DNA of 64,000 bases, from NCBI RefSeq assembly GCF_001428505.1, contig NZ_LMHU01000005.1, positions 372,001 through 436,000 on the forward strand, given 5' to 3'. The notes beneath the pieces were generated by a model, which worked only from the letters and a program-made list of their open reading frames with translations, was not told the DNA's origin and did no database searches. A program made the position numbers and the translations under genes. Source of the DNA: Terrabacter sp. Root181 (GTDB lineage Bacteria > Actinomycetota > Actinomycetes > Actinomycetales > Dermatophilaceae). Below are positions 16,388 through 24,550 of this stretch, piece after piece. The stretch's first letter is position 1; the number at the start of each line of letters is the position of its first letter.

Positions 16388-17122
16388 TCACCGGACGACG
16401 AGGGCCAGCGCCGAGACCACGGTCGCGGCGAGCACGGCCTGGTCGAAGCGGGTCTGGCTCAGTCGCCGCGCCGTGTGCAGGCCGATCCACGTGCCGACGA
16501 GGACGAGAGGAGCGAGCAGCACGGTGCGCCAGAGGGTCTCGACGCTGAAGAGGCCGAGCCCGACGCTGAAGGGCACCTTGCAGAGGTTGACGCCGAAGAA
16601 GAAGAGCGCGCCGGTGCCGAGGAAGCGGCGCTTCTCGACGCCCTGCGCGACGAGGTAGAGCGTCATGACGGGGCCGGCGGCGTTCGCCGTCATGGTCGCG
16701 AAACCCGCGGCCGCGCCGGTGCCGAGTGCGGCGGCCCGGGACGACCCGACGCGGGTGGTGTCGGGAGAGCGCCACGTGAGGACGAGCTGGAGCGCCGCGA
16801 GGACGAGGAGCAGGCCACCGATGGCGCGGCGGAGGGTCGTGTCGTCGACCCAGGAGAGGAAGAGGGCGCCGAGGACGAGGCCGGGCAGCACCGCGGGGAG
16901 GAGCCGCTTGAGCAGGCCGATGTCGGCGTCGCGGCGGTAGTGCCAGACCGCGACGACGTCGCCGATGAGCAGCAGCAGCAGGATCGCGGCCGTCGACTCC
17001 TTGGTGGGCAGGACGAACGCGAAGATCGCGATGGCGATGCTCGCGACCCCGCCGATGGCCGTCTTGGCGAACCCGATGAGCAGCGCGGCGACGCCGAGCA
17101 GCACCAGCGACGTGACGGTCAT
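16388..17122 (-). CDS. Sulfite exporter TauE/SafE-family membrane protein
   Basis: 244 residues with about eight hydrophobic spans. The N-terminal GFAKTAIGGVASI and the repeat ATMTANAAGPVMTLYL are the two half-motifs of the TauE/SafE family, which export sulfite or sulfoacetate and related organic anions. It ends a few bases from the next gene on the same strand and is not obviously linked to a sulfur pathway here, so the substrate is open. Confidence 0.9.
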   Translation of the reverse strand: MTVTSLVLLGVAALLIGFAKTAIGGVASIAIAIFAFVLPTKESTAAILLLLLIGDVVAVWHYRRDADIGLLKRLLPAVLPGLVLGALFLSWVDDTTLRRAIGGLLLVLAALQLVLTWRSPDTTRVGSSRAAALGTGAAAGFATMTANAAGPVMTLYLVAQGVEKRRFLGTGALFFFGVNLCKVPFSVGLGLFSVETLWRTVLLAPLVLVGTWIGLHTARRLSQTRFDQAVLAATVVSALALVVR

Positions 17123-17195
17123 GGAAGCGCAGCGTAGGCCGACGACGCCGCGAGCGCCGGGCCGTCCATGGCGTCGCCTCGCAGACCCTGTCCGG

Positions 17196-17693
17196 TCAGA
17201 CCCCGAGGGGTGCGCCGAGCTTGGCCAGCAGGCGGGCGAGCGTCGCTCGTTCGGTGGTCGTCAGGGGCTCGAGCAGGCGTGCCTCGTTGGCGAAGTGCTC
17301 GGGTGCTGCGCGGTCGATGAGCTCGCGCCCCGTGCCGGTGAGGACCACGATGCGGCTGCGCCGGTCGCCGTCGGAGACCCGCCGTTCGACGAGACCGGCA
17401 CCCTCGAGCCGGTCGAGCCGCTTCGTCACGGCTCCGGAGGTCACCATCGTCTGGTCCATGAGCTCCGTGGGGGTCAGCTCGTAGGGCTCACCGGTGCGTC
17501 GCAGGGTCGCGAGCACGTCGAAGTCTCCCTCGCCGAGCCCGTGGGCGTTGTAGACCTTCACGAGCTCGGCCGTCAGGGCGAGCGCGACCCGGTGCAGGCG
17601 GCCGATGACGAGCACCGGGCTCACGTCGAGCTCGGGACGCACGACCGCCCACTGGTCGACGACGTGCTGCGCGTGGTCCTGGTGCTGGTCCAT
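17196..17693 (-). CDS. MarR-family transcriptional regulator
   Basis: 165 residues with a winged helix: LTPTELMDQTMVTSGAVTKRLDRLEGAGLVERRV is the recognition part and DGDRRSRIVVLTGTG the wing. It is divergent from an EamA exporter with only 39 bases between the starts, and that gap holds a clean inverted repeat. It most likely represses the exporter and itself and is relieved by a small aromatic or drug-like ligand. Confidence 0.92.
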   Translation of the reverse strand: MDQHQDHAQHVVDQWAVVRPELDVSPVLVIGRLHRVALALTAELVKVYNAHGLGEGDFDVLATLRRTGEPYELTPTELMDQTMVTSGAVTKRLDRLEGAGLVERRVSDGDRRSRIVVLTGTGRELIDRAAPEHFANEARLLEPLTTTERATLARLLAKLGAPLGV

Positions 17694-17713
17694 GGCTGGA
17701 ATATATCTTCTCC

Positions 17714-17732
17714 GGAAGGTAGTTTACCTTCC
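17714..17732. promoter_or_regulatory. MarR-type operator
   Basis: GGAAGGTA-gtt-TACCTTCC is a perfect 8-base inverted repeat with a 3-base spacer that ends immediately before the exporter's ATG. Bound regulator would cover both promoters. Confidence 0.75.
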
Positions 17733-18845
17733 ATGGAAGACAATCGAGCGAGCTGGGCGAACGTCGCGCTGACCGCGATCCCCGCCGCCGTCTGGGGATC
17801 CACGTATGCCGTCACGCAGCAGTGGCTGCCACCGGGCCGTCCGCTCTTCGCCGCCACGGTGCGGGCCCTGCCCGTCGGGCTCCTCATGCTCCTCTGGGTC
17901 CGGCGCCTGCCGAGGGGCGACTGGTGGTGGCGCTCGCTCGTCCTCGGCTCGCTCAACATCGGCCTCTTCTACGCACTCCTCTTCCTCGCCGCCTACCGCC
18001 TCCCGAGCGGGCTCGGTGCCACGCTCGTCGCGACCGCCCCGATGGTGACGATGGGCGTCACCTGGCTGCTCATGGGTCGACGGCCCGCTCGTGTGGCGGC
18101 GGCCGCCGGGCTGACCGGCCTCCTCGGAGTGGCGCTGCTCGTGCTCCAGAACGGCCTCGACAAGCCGCTCGACCCGCTGGGCCTCGGGGCGGGGCTGGTC
18201 GCCGTGGTGCTCTCGTCGGTGGGTTTCGTCCTCACGCGGAAGTGGTCGCCGACCGAGCACGTCGTCACCATGACGTCGTGGCAGCTCGTCGCCGGCGGGC
18301 TCGTCCTCCTGCCGATCGGGCTCGTCGTCGAAGGCGCACCGCCGGCGCTCGACCTGCCCGCCGTCGGAGCTCTCGTCTATCTCGGGCTGATCGGCAGCGG
18401 CGTCGCCTACGTCCTGTGGTTCCGCGGCCTGGCCGTCCTCGGTCCGACGTCAGCCTCGATCATCGGCCTCGTCAACCCCGTCGTCGGGGTGCTCCTCGGC
18501 GTCGTCCTGCTCGGCGAGCACTTCGGCCCGGTCCACCTTGTCGCCATGGTCCTCGTCGTCGGCAGCGTCGTCGTCGCCCAGGAGCCGGTGCGTGCCCGGC
18601 TCACCCGAGGTGCCGGTCGACCACGACGACGCCCGGCGCCTCTTCCCTCCGGGGCCGGCGCGGGTAAGGCTGTGGCATGGCCACCGACACCGACCACACC
18701 TTCGACGTCATCGTCATCGGGCTCGGGCCGGGAGGTGAGCACGTCGCCGGCACTCTCGCCGAGCGCGGCCTGCGCGTCCTCGGCGTCGACCGCGGCCTCG
18801 TGGGCGGTGAGTGCCCCTACTGGGGCTGCATCCCCTCGAAGATGA
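17733..18845 (+). CDS. EamA/DMT-superfamily exporter
   Basis: Ten predicted membrane segments in two EamA repeats (IPAAVWGSTYAVTQQ at the start; GSGVAYVLWFRGL and ASIIGLVNPVVGVLLG in the second half) fill residues 1 to about 300. Members export amino acids, metabolites or drugs. The frame continues 169 bases into the next gene, and the last 60 or so residues are Pro/Arg/Ser/Thr-rich and look non-coding. In another frame a stop occurs at 18665-18667, just before the next start, so a frameshift or sequencing slip near 18600 is possible. The functional part is intact. Confidence 0.85.
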   Translation: MEDNRASWANVALTAIPAAVWGSTYAVTQQWLPPGRPLFAATVRALPVGLLMLLWVRRLPRGDWWWRSLVLGSLNIGLFYALLFLAAYRLPSGLGATLVATAPMVTMGVTWLLMGRRPARVAAAAGLTGLLGVALLVLQNGLDKPLDPLGLGAGLVAVVLSSVGFVLTRKWSPTEHVVTMTSWQLVAGGLVLLPIGLVVEGAPPALDLPAVGALVYLGLIGSGVAYVLWFRGLAVLGPTSASIIGLVNPVVGVLLGVVLLGEHFGPVHLVAMVLVVGSVVVAQEPVRARLTRGAGRPRRRPAPLPSGAGAGKAVAWPPTPTTPSTSSSSGSGREVSTSPALSPSAACASSASTAASWAVSAPTGAASPRR

Positions 18846-20044
18846 TGATCCGCGCCGCCGACGCGCTCGCCGAGGCCCGCCGCGTCGACGGGCTGGCCGG
18901 GTCGGTCGGCGACGTCACACCCGACTGGTCGGTCGTGGCGAGGCGCATCCGCGAGGAGGCCACCGACAACTGGGACGACCGCGTCGCCGTCGAGCGGCTG
19001 ACCGGGAAGGGGGCGACCTTCGTCCGGGGCTCCGGCCGCATCTCGGGACCGGGACGCGTCGACGTCGACGGCACCGCCTACACCGCGACGACGGGCATCG
19101 TCGTCAACACGGGCACGACGGCCGCGATGCCGCCGGTCGAGGGCCTCGCGGAGACGCCCTACTGGACCAACCACGACGTCGTCGAAGCCGCCGAGCTGCC
19201 TGCCTCGATCGTCGTGCTCGGAGGTGGCGCGATCGGCTGCGAGCTGAGCCAGGTCATGGCGCGCTTCGGTGTCGAGGTGACGGTCGTCGAGGCCGCCGAC
19301 CGGCTCCTCGCGCTCGAGGAGCCGGAGGCGTCCGAGGCGCTGCAGGTGGCCCTCGAGGCCGACGGCATCACGGTGCGCCCCGGTGTCGGCGCCGACACGG
19401 TCAGCCACGACGGGTCGGTCTTCACCGTGACGCTGGCCGACGGGTCGGTCCTGACGGCCGAGAAGCTCCTCGTCGCCACCGGGCGCCGCGCCGACCCCGC
19501 CGCCGTCGGGCTCGACACGGTCGGCGTCGCCAAGGACGCCCGCACCGCTCCGGTCGACGACCGCTGCCGCGTCGCCGACGGCGTGTGGGCGGTGGGCGAC
19601 ATCACCGGCAAGGGCGCCTTCACCCACGTGTCGATGTACCAGGCGGGTGTCGTGATCCGTGACGTCCTCGGCGACGACGGCCCACCGGCGGAGTATGCCG
19701 CCCTCCCGCGCGTCACGTTCACCGATCCCGAGGTCGGTGCCGTCGGGATGACGGAGCAGCAGGCCCGCGAGACGCTCTCGAACGTCCTGGTCGGCGTCAC
19801 ACCGCTCGGCGAGACGACCCGCGGCTGGATCGCCAAGGCAGACGGCCTCATCAAGGTCGTCGCCGACGCCGACCGCGGCGTCCTCGTCGGTGCCACGACG
19901 ATGGGACCGGCGGGCGGAGAGGTGCTCGGGGCGCTCGCCGTCGCCGTGCACGGCAAGGTCCCGATCGAGCGGCTGCGCTCGATGATCTACGCCTACCCGA
20001 CACTCCACCGCGGCATCGAGGACGCCGTCGGTCGCCTCGCCTGA
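18677..20044 (+). CDS. FAD-dependent pyridine nucleotide-disulfide oxidoreductase
   Basis: 455 residues. FAD-binding GLGPGGEHV at 15-23; redox disulfide in GGECPYWGCIPSK with Cys46 and Cys51; second Rossmann motif VVLGGGAIGCELSQ; second FAD contact VWAVGDITGKGAFTH. It resembles dihydrolipoamide dehydrogenase and mercuric reductase, but the C-terminal His of HxxPxxxE is Tyr (YAYPTLH), and no N-terminal metal-binding domain or merR lies nearby. A dithiol-specific reductase of unknown partner is the safe call. Confidence 0.88.
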   Translation: MATDTDHTFDVIVIGLGPGGEHVAGTLAERGLRVLGVDRGLVGGECPYWGCIPSKMMIRAADALAEARRVDGLAGSVGDVTPDWSVVARRIREEATDNWDDRVAVERLTGKGATFVRGSGRISGPGRVDVDGTAYTATTGIVVNTGTTAAMPPVEGLAETPYWTNHDVVEAAELPASIVVLGGGAIGCELSQVMARFGVEVTVVEAADRLLALEEPEASEALQVALEADGITVRPGVGADTVSHDGSVFTVTLADGSVLTAEKLLVATGRRADPAAVGLDTVGVAKDARTAPVDDRCRVADGVWAVGDITGKGAFTHVSMYQAGVVIRDVLGDDGPPAEYAALPRVTFTDPEVGAVGMTEQQARETLSNVLVGVTPLGETTRGWIAKADGLIKVVADADRGVLVGATTMGPAGGEVLGALAVAVHGKVPIERLRSMIYAYPTLHRGIEDAVGRLA

Positions 20045-20176
20045 GCCCGTTCCCCGCGACGTCCCAGGCGCCGACCCCCGCAACGAGAGACGTGCGTCCG
20101 GCTCCGCAGCGGCGACCCCGGCCCTACAGTGCGGACTGCAGGTGACGAGCTCGGCAGGAAGACAGGGGCAGGGGCA

Positions 20177-21919
20177 GTGGACACGTCCGCGCGCGCAAAG
20201 GCAGGTCAGGCAACCGAGGGTTCGACCCGGCGGGGCCGACGGCGCCTCATGGCCGCTCTCGCAGCAGCCCTCGTCTGTCTCGGGTCGGCGTCGGCCGCCG
20301 TGGCTGCCGACACTTCTGACCTCATCGAGGAGCTTCACTTCAGCGTCGTGCTGGACGCCCAGGCCGCGTCCGTGGTCGTCCCGCAGCCCGACACGCCCGC
20401 GGGAACGACCTACTCCTACGTGTGGGCCGACGAGACGGGTGAGCTGGGGCGCACGACGACGACGGAGACGCTCGCCACGACGGCCGTCGGCCGGGCCAAG
20501 TTCGGTCGCACCTTCACGGCCACCGTCACGGCTGTGGCCCCGGACGGGCGCACCGAGACCGCCACCAGTGCGCCGCTCGTGGCCACGCGGTGGCAGGTGG
20601 GGGGCATCGCCTACGACGAGTCGAGCAGGCAGTTCCAGATGCAGCTGCCGCACCTGCCCGCCCAGTTCGAGGCCGAGCTCGGCACGGTCTCGGTGACCTA
20701 CCTCTGGTCGCGGGCCGGCGCGGCGATCGCCCCCGACCCCGGCCTGCCCGGGTGGGTTCACGCCCGGACCGCCGCCGACGAAGGGCGCACCCTGTCGGTC
20801 TCGGTCCAGTCCGTGCAGGCAACCACCGGCGCGAGCAGCGTCTGGTCGTCCGGGAGCACCCCACCCGTCGGGGTCGTCATGGTGTCGCTCACGACCGAGG
20901 GCACCGTCGCATCGGGCCAATTCGTCCGCGCCGCCGTGAGGATCCTCTCCTGGTATCCCGGCAGCCAGTCCGTGGTCCCGGACCTGGCGTGCAACGGCCA
21001 GTGGTACCGCAACGGGGTGGCCCTCTACGGCAGGACGGGCCTCCAACACAGGATCCACACCATGGAGCGCTCGACGACGCTCCAGGCCAACGTGCGCTGC
21101 TCGAGCCCCGGCTACCTGCCGATCAACCTCTGGACTGCGAAGCTCGCCGTCCCCGGCGCGCCGGCTCTGGTCTCGTTGTGGAACGGCGATGCCCTGCGCG
21201 AGCTCTGCGAGTTCCACCCCTGGTACGACACTCTGATGATGCACGTCGGCCGACCTGGCACCTTCGACCTCGACAACGGTCTCAGCACGTCGGTGATGCC
21301 GACGCGGTCGGTGAACTCGATCGCGCTCGCCGGGGACCTCGACGACGACGGTCGGGAGAACCTCGTCGCCAGGGACTCTTCCGGCGCGCTGTGGAGCTAC
21401 TCGTCCGGGCAGAACCGCGTCCGGATCGGGGCCGGCGGGTGGAACTCGATGAACCTCCTCGTCACCGGCGGCGACTTCACGGGTGACCGGATGGCCGACC
21501 TCTTCGCCAGACGCTCGACGGGGGAGCTCGTCTTCTACCCCGGCCGAGGCCTGCAGGGGCTCGGTGCGGGGAAGGTCGTGGCCGCGAGCACGTTCCGTGC
21601 CGCTAAGAAGATCGTCACGATCGGCGATGCCAACGGGGACGGCCTCGCCGACCTCCATGTCCAGTGGGGCAACGGCGACCTCTCGTTCTACGCCGGCAGG
21701 GGCGACGGCACGTTCGCGTCGCCGGTCCGCGTCGGTACCGGCTGGGGCTCGATGACCAGGCTGCTGGCCGGGCGCGACCTCGACCGCGACGGGAAGGCCG
21801 ACCTGCTGGCCCTCGACACGGCGGGCCGGCTCTGGCTCTACCCCGGCAACGGCAGGGGCGGCTTCACCGCCCGAAGCCTCACCAACTCCGGGCACCCGTT
21901 GGGCACCGGCATCTACTGA
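20177..21919 (+). CDS. Secreted FG-GAP/VCBS repeat protein
   Basis: About 580 residues from GTG 20177 (AGGGG upstream; a GTG at 20129 is possible). An Arg-rich n-region, a hydrophobic core and AVAA cleavage site give a signal peptide of about 45 residues. The middle has Ig-like beta domains (TYSYVWADETGELG, TYLWSRAGAAI). The C-terminal third has four FG-GAP/VCBS calcium-loop repeats: DLDDDGRENL, DFTGDRMADLF, DANGDGLADLHV and DLDRDGKADLL. It is probably an extracellular beta-propeller adhesin-like protein. Confidence 0.85.
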   Translation: MDTSARAKAGQATEGSTRRGRRRLMAALAAALVCLGSASAAVAADTSDLIEELHFSVVLDAQAASVVVPQPDTPAGTTYSYVWADETGELGRTTTTETLATTAVGRAKFGRTFTATVTAVAPDGRTETATSAPLVATRWQVGGIAYDESSRQFQMQLPHLPAQFEAELGTVSVTYLWSRAGAAIAPDPGLPGWVHARTAADEGRTLSVSVQSVQATTGASSVWSSGSTPPVGVVMVSLTTEGTVASGQFVRAAVRILSWYPGSQSVVPDLACNGQWYRNGVALYGRTGLQHRIHTMERSTTLQANVRCSSPGYLPINLWTAKLAVPGAPALVSLWNGDALRELCEFHPWYDTLMMHVGRPGTFDLDNGLSTSVMPTRSVNSIALAGDLDDDGRENLVARDSSGALWSYSSGQNRVRIGAGGWNSMNLLVTGGDFTGDRMADLFARRSTGELVFYPGRGLQGLGAGKVVAASTFRAAKKIVTIGDANGDGLADLHVQWGNGDLSFYAGRGDGTFASPVRVGTGWGSMTRLLAGRDLDRDGKADLLALDTAGRLWLYPGNGRGGFTARSLTNSGHPLGTGIY

Positions 21920-21950
21920 GCCCTCACGCCTCGCCGGGCGGGCCGCCCAG

Positions 21951-22084
21951 CGACGACCATTGGTCGTCGTCGGCGCGCAGACGCGGCGTGTCATGCGGCG
22001 TGTCGAAGTGGGTTGACGAGCAACGGTCGTCCGTCGGCAGCCGGGCGCGCGTACGTCAGTGCTGCATGGGGTGCAGCACTGACG
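21951..22084. repeat. Two palindromes in a 266-base intergenic stretch
   Basis: CGACGACCA-t-TGGTCGTCG (21951-21969) and CGTCAGTGCTGCA-tgggg-TGCAGCACTGACG (22054-22084, 13-base perfect arms) lie downstream of the FG-GAP gene. The second is a good terminator stem without a T-tract. No gene was seen in 21920-22185. Confidence 0.75.
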
Positions 22085-22185
22085 CAGCGACCTCCGGGTG
22101 ACGGGCCGGTGACGGCTGCGCGACGCGCGGGGGACGAGTGTCCGGGCCTGCTTGGGCGGCTCGAGCCGGACGATACGGTGAGCGC

Positions 22186-23043
22186 ATGGCACAGCGACTG
22201 CTCGCCCTCGACCTCGATGGCACGACCCTCAACCACATGGGCGAGCTCTCCGACGGCGTCCGCGACGCCGTCCAGGCGCTGCCCGAGGACATCGCGGTCG
22301 TCATCGCGACGGGCCGGTCGATCATCGCCACCACACCGATCCTCGACGCTCTCGGGCTGCGGCAGGGCTACGCGATCTGCTCCAACGGGGCACTGACCCT
22401 CCGGCTCGATCCGACTGCGGCAGAGGGCTACTCGATCATCGACATGGTCACCTTCGACCCGCAGTCGGTCCTCGAGAAGATGCGCGTCGCGCTCCCCGAC
22501 GCCCTCATCGCCGTCGAGGAGCCCGGCGTCGGCTTCAAGGTGAGCAAGCACTTCCCCGACGGCGAGCTCATGGGCGAGTCGCGCGAGGTCGAGTGGGACG
22601 AGCTCATCGCGCACCCCGTCACCCGTGTCACCCTCCGTCAGCCCGAGGCCACCGCCGAGGAGTTCATGGAGATGGTCGAGCGCGCCGGTCTGCACGGGGT
22701 GTCGTATGCCGTCGGCTGGTCGGCGTGGCTCGACATCAACCCCGAGGGCGTGTCCAAGGCGAGCGCGCTCGAGCTCGTCCGCCGTCAGCTGCGCGTCGAG
22801 CCGATCCACACCGTCGCCTGCGGCGACCAGCGCAACGACCTCGAGATGCTGCACTGGGCCGCGTGGGGCGTCGCCATGGGCAACGCCCCCGACCAGGTCA
22901 AGGCCGTCGCCGACGAGGTCGCCGGTCACGTCGACGACGACGGCCTCGTCCCGGTCCTCGAGGCGGTGGCGCAGGCCGCCCGTGAGGGTGTCGCCTTCCG
23001 TGACGGGGTCGAGTCGGCCGCGACCGCCCGGCTCGAGCTCTAG
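22186..23043 (+). CDS. Cof-type HAD-superfamily hydrolase
   Basis: 285 residues from ATG 22186. Motif I is LALDLDGTTL with nucleophile Asp9 and acid Asp11; motif II VVIATGRS; Lys in GVSKASALE; motif IV ACGDQRNDLEML. The C2B cap fits sugar-phosphate and flavin-nucleotide phosphatases of the Cof group. No clear ribosome site precedes it, and the next gene begins 20 bases after its stop. Confidence 0.92.
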   Translation: MAQRLLALDLDGTTLNHMGELSDGVRDAVQALPEDIAVVIATGRSIIATTPILDALGLRQGYAICSNGALTLRLDPTAAEGYSIIDMVTFDPQSVLEKMRVALPDALIAVEEPGVGFKVSKHFPDGELMGESREVEWDELIAHPVTRVTLRQPEATAEEFMEMVERAGLHGVSYAVGWSAWLDINPEGVSKASALELVRRQLRVEPIHTVACGDQRNDLEMLHWAAWGVAMGNAPDQVKAVADEVAGHVDDDGLVPVLEAVAQAAREGVAFRDGVESAATARLEL

Positions 23044-23062
23044 GCCGGACGGCAGGACCCCC

Positions 23063-24010
23063 GTGCCGATCGTCTTCGTCCACGGCGTCGCGGTCCGCGA
23101 CGAGGACCCGGGTCTGGCCCGGGCGACCCGGGCCTTCGGCGAGGTGCCGTGGCCGACGATCGAGGCGCACCTGCGCGAGCACGTCGCGCCCGCAGTCTCC
23201 GACGACCCGGGCGGGGTGCCGATCATGCGGGTCTACTGGGGTGACCTCGGAGCGCACTTCGCGTTCGGAGGCCGCTCCCTCGTGTCGCGGCCCCTCGACG
23301 TCCCGGCGGCCGCCGAGGAAGTCGCCGCCGCCGCAGCCGACGTCGCCTCCGGTGCAGCGGCCGCGGCACTTCCGGACCTGACGGGCGCGGACGCCGCGAC
23401 CGCGTCACGGCGCGTCCGGCGACTGCGCGGCGCGGCGACCTCCCTGCGGCGGCCGCTCGAGGACTTCGTGCCGGTCTTCCTCGGTGACGTCATGACCTAC
23501 ATCTCGACGCGAGGCAGCGCCGAGTCGCCGGGGCCCATCATCGAGCGCGTCCTGGCCGGCCTGGACACCGCGGCCTTCGCCGCCGAGAGCCGCGGCGAGC
23601 CGCTGGTCGTGCTCACCCACAGCATGGGCGGGCAGATCGTCTACGACCTCGTCACCCACTTCCTGCCCCGGATGCCGGAGCACCGGGGCATCCGCATCGA
23701 CTACTGGTGCGCCGCCGCGTCGCAGGTCGGCCTCTTCGAGGAGCTCGGGCTCTTCCTCGAGAGCGCGCCCGACCGCGGACCCGGCCCGGCGGCATACCCT
23801 CCCCGCGAGCACCTCGGCGGCTGGTGGAACGTCTGGGACCACGCCGACCTGCTCAGCTTCCGCGCCGAGGGCATCGTCGACGGCGTCGACGACTCGGCGT
23901 TCTTCGCCGCGGGGAGCCTCGCGACCGACCACTACCGCTACCTCGCCAACGCCGACTTCTACCGGGCTCTCGCCCGTCGTGTCGAGAACTCGCTGTCCCG
24001 TTCGACGTAG
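23063..24010 (+). CDS. Alpha/beta-hydrolase-fold protein
   Basis: 315 residues from GTG 23063. The protein opens with the strand-oxyanion motif IVFVHGVAVRDE and has the nucleophile elbow VVLTHSMGGQIVYD near residue 190. An Ala-rich helical insert covers about residues 75-135. Later WWNVWDHADLLSF and DHYRYLAN probably carry the acid and His. It resembles lipase/PGAP1-like hydrolases, but the substrate is unknown. The promoter of the following DGPF gene lies inside its last codons. Confidence 0.8.
   Translation: MPIVFVHGVAVRDEDPGLARATRAFGEVPWPTIEAHLREHVAPAVSDDPGGVPIMRVYWGDLGAHFAFGGRSLVSRPLDVPAAAEEVAAAAADVASGAAAAALPDLTGADAATASRRVRRLRGAATSLRRPLEDFVPVFLGDVMTYISTRGSAESPGPIIERVLAGLDTAAFAAESRGEPLVVLTHSMGGQIVYDLVTHFLPRMPEHRGIRIDYWCAAASQVGLFEELGLFLESAPDRGPGPAAYPPREHLGGWWNVWDHADLLSFRAEGIVDGVDDSAFFAAGSLATDHYRYLANADFYRALARRVENSLSRST
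23980..24007 (+). promoter_or_regulatory. Predicted ECF42-type promoter of the DGPF gene
   Basis: TGTCGA (23980-23985), 17 bases, then CGACG (24003-24007) matches the reported ECF42 pattern of TGTCGA at -35 and CGA/TC at -10. It lies about 50 bases before the DGPF-domain gene, whose family is the standard target of this sigma group. Confidence 0.6.
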
Positions 24011-24057
24011 GGATGAGGCGGGGGCCTGACCCGCACCGACAGCACGAGGAGACCGTC

Positions 24058-24498
24058 ATGCGCTTCATGATCATCGTCCCCGCCGGCCCCGACTCGGAGC
24101 AGGGCTCGACCGGCACGCAGGAGCAGTTCGCCGACATGCAGGCCTACAACGGGGAGATGCTCAGGGCGGGCGTCTTCGTCGACGGCCAGGGCCTGCACCC
24201 GTCGTCCAAGGGTGCGCGCGTCAGGTGGGAGGACGGTGACTGGGTCGTCACCGACGGGCCGTTCGCCGAGGCCAAGGAGCTCATCGCCGGCTTCACGATC
24301 ATCGACGTCAGCTCGCGAGAGGAGGCGCTCGAGTGGCTCCGGAAGTGGCCCGTGTCGTGCGTGCCCGGCCCGGGGCAGGCGCTCGAGCTGCGCCAGGTCT
24401 TCGCGGCCGAGGACTTCGGCGACGAGTTCACCCCTGAGATGCGTGGGCGCGACGAGCAGATGCGCGCGGAGGCCGCCCGCAACGCCGCGCGCGGCTGA
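24058..24498 (+). CDS. YciI-like DGPF-domain protein
   Basis: 146 residues from ATG 24058 with GAGGAG upstream. RFMIIVPAGPDSE, the signature VVTDGPFAEAKELIAGF and EALEWLRKWP define the DGPF (YciI-related) family. In many bacteria these genes sit beside, and are transcribed by, ECF42 sigma factors; the next gene encodes such a factor. The biochemical role is not established. Confidence 0.92.
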   Translation: MRFMIIVPAGPDSEQGSTGTQEQFADMQAYNGEMLRAGVFVDGQGLHPSSKGARVRWEDGDWVVTDGPFAEAKELIAGFTIIDVSSREEALEWLRKWPVSCVPGPGQALELRQVFAAEDFGDEFTPEMRGRDEQMRAEAARNAARG

Positions 24499-24550
24499 CC
24501 GTCGGCCGGGCCGGCAGCTGCACGACACCGGTCCGTGCCAGAGTGTCGGG

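Noticed and set aside
18677-20044. Mercuric reductase (merA)
   Set aside because: No N-terminal HMA domain, no C-terminal Cys pair and no merR or merT nearby.
20129-20176. Upstream GTG as start of the FG-GAP protein
   Set aside because: Possible but no ribosome site; the GTG at 20177 has AGGGG and a more usual signal peptide length.
18407-22192. 1261-residue open frame on the minus strand
   Set aside because: It is an antisense shadow of the exporter, flavoprotein and FG-GAP genes; composition is Arg/Gly/Asp-rich without domains.
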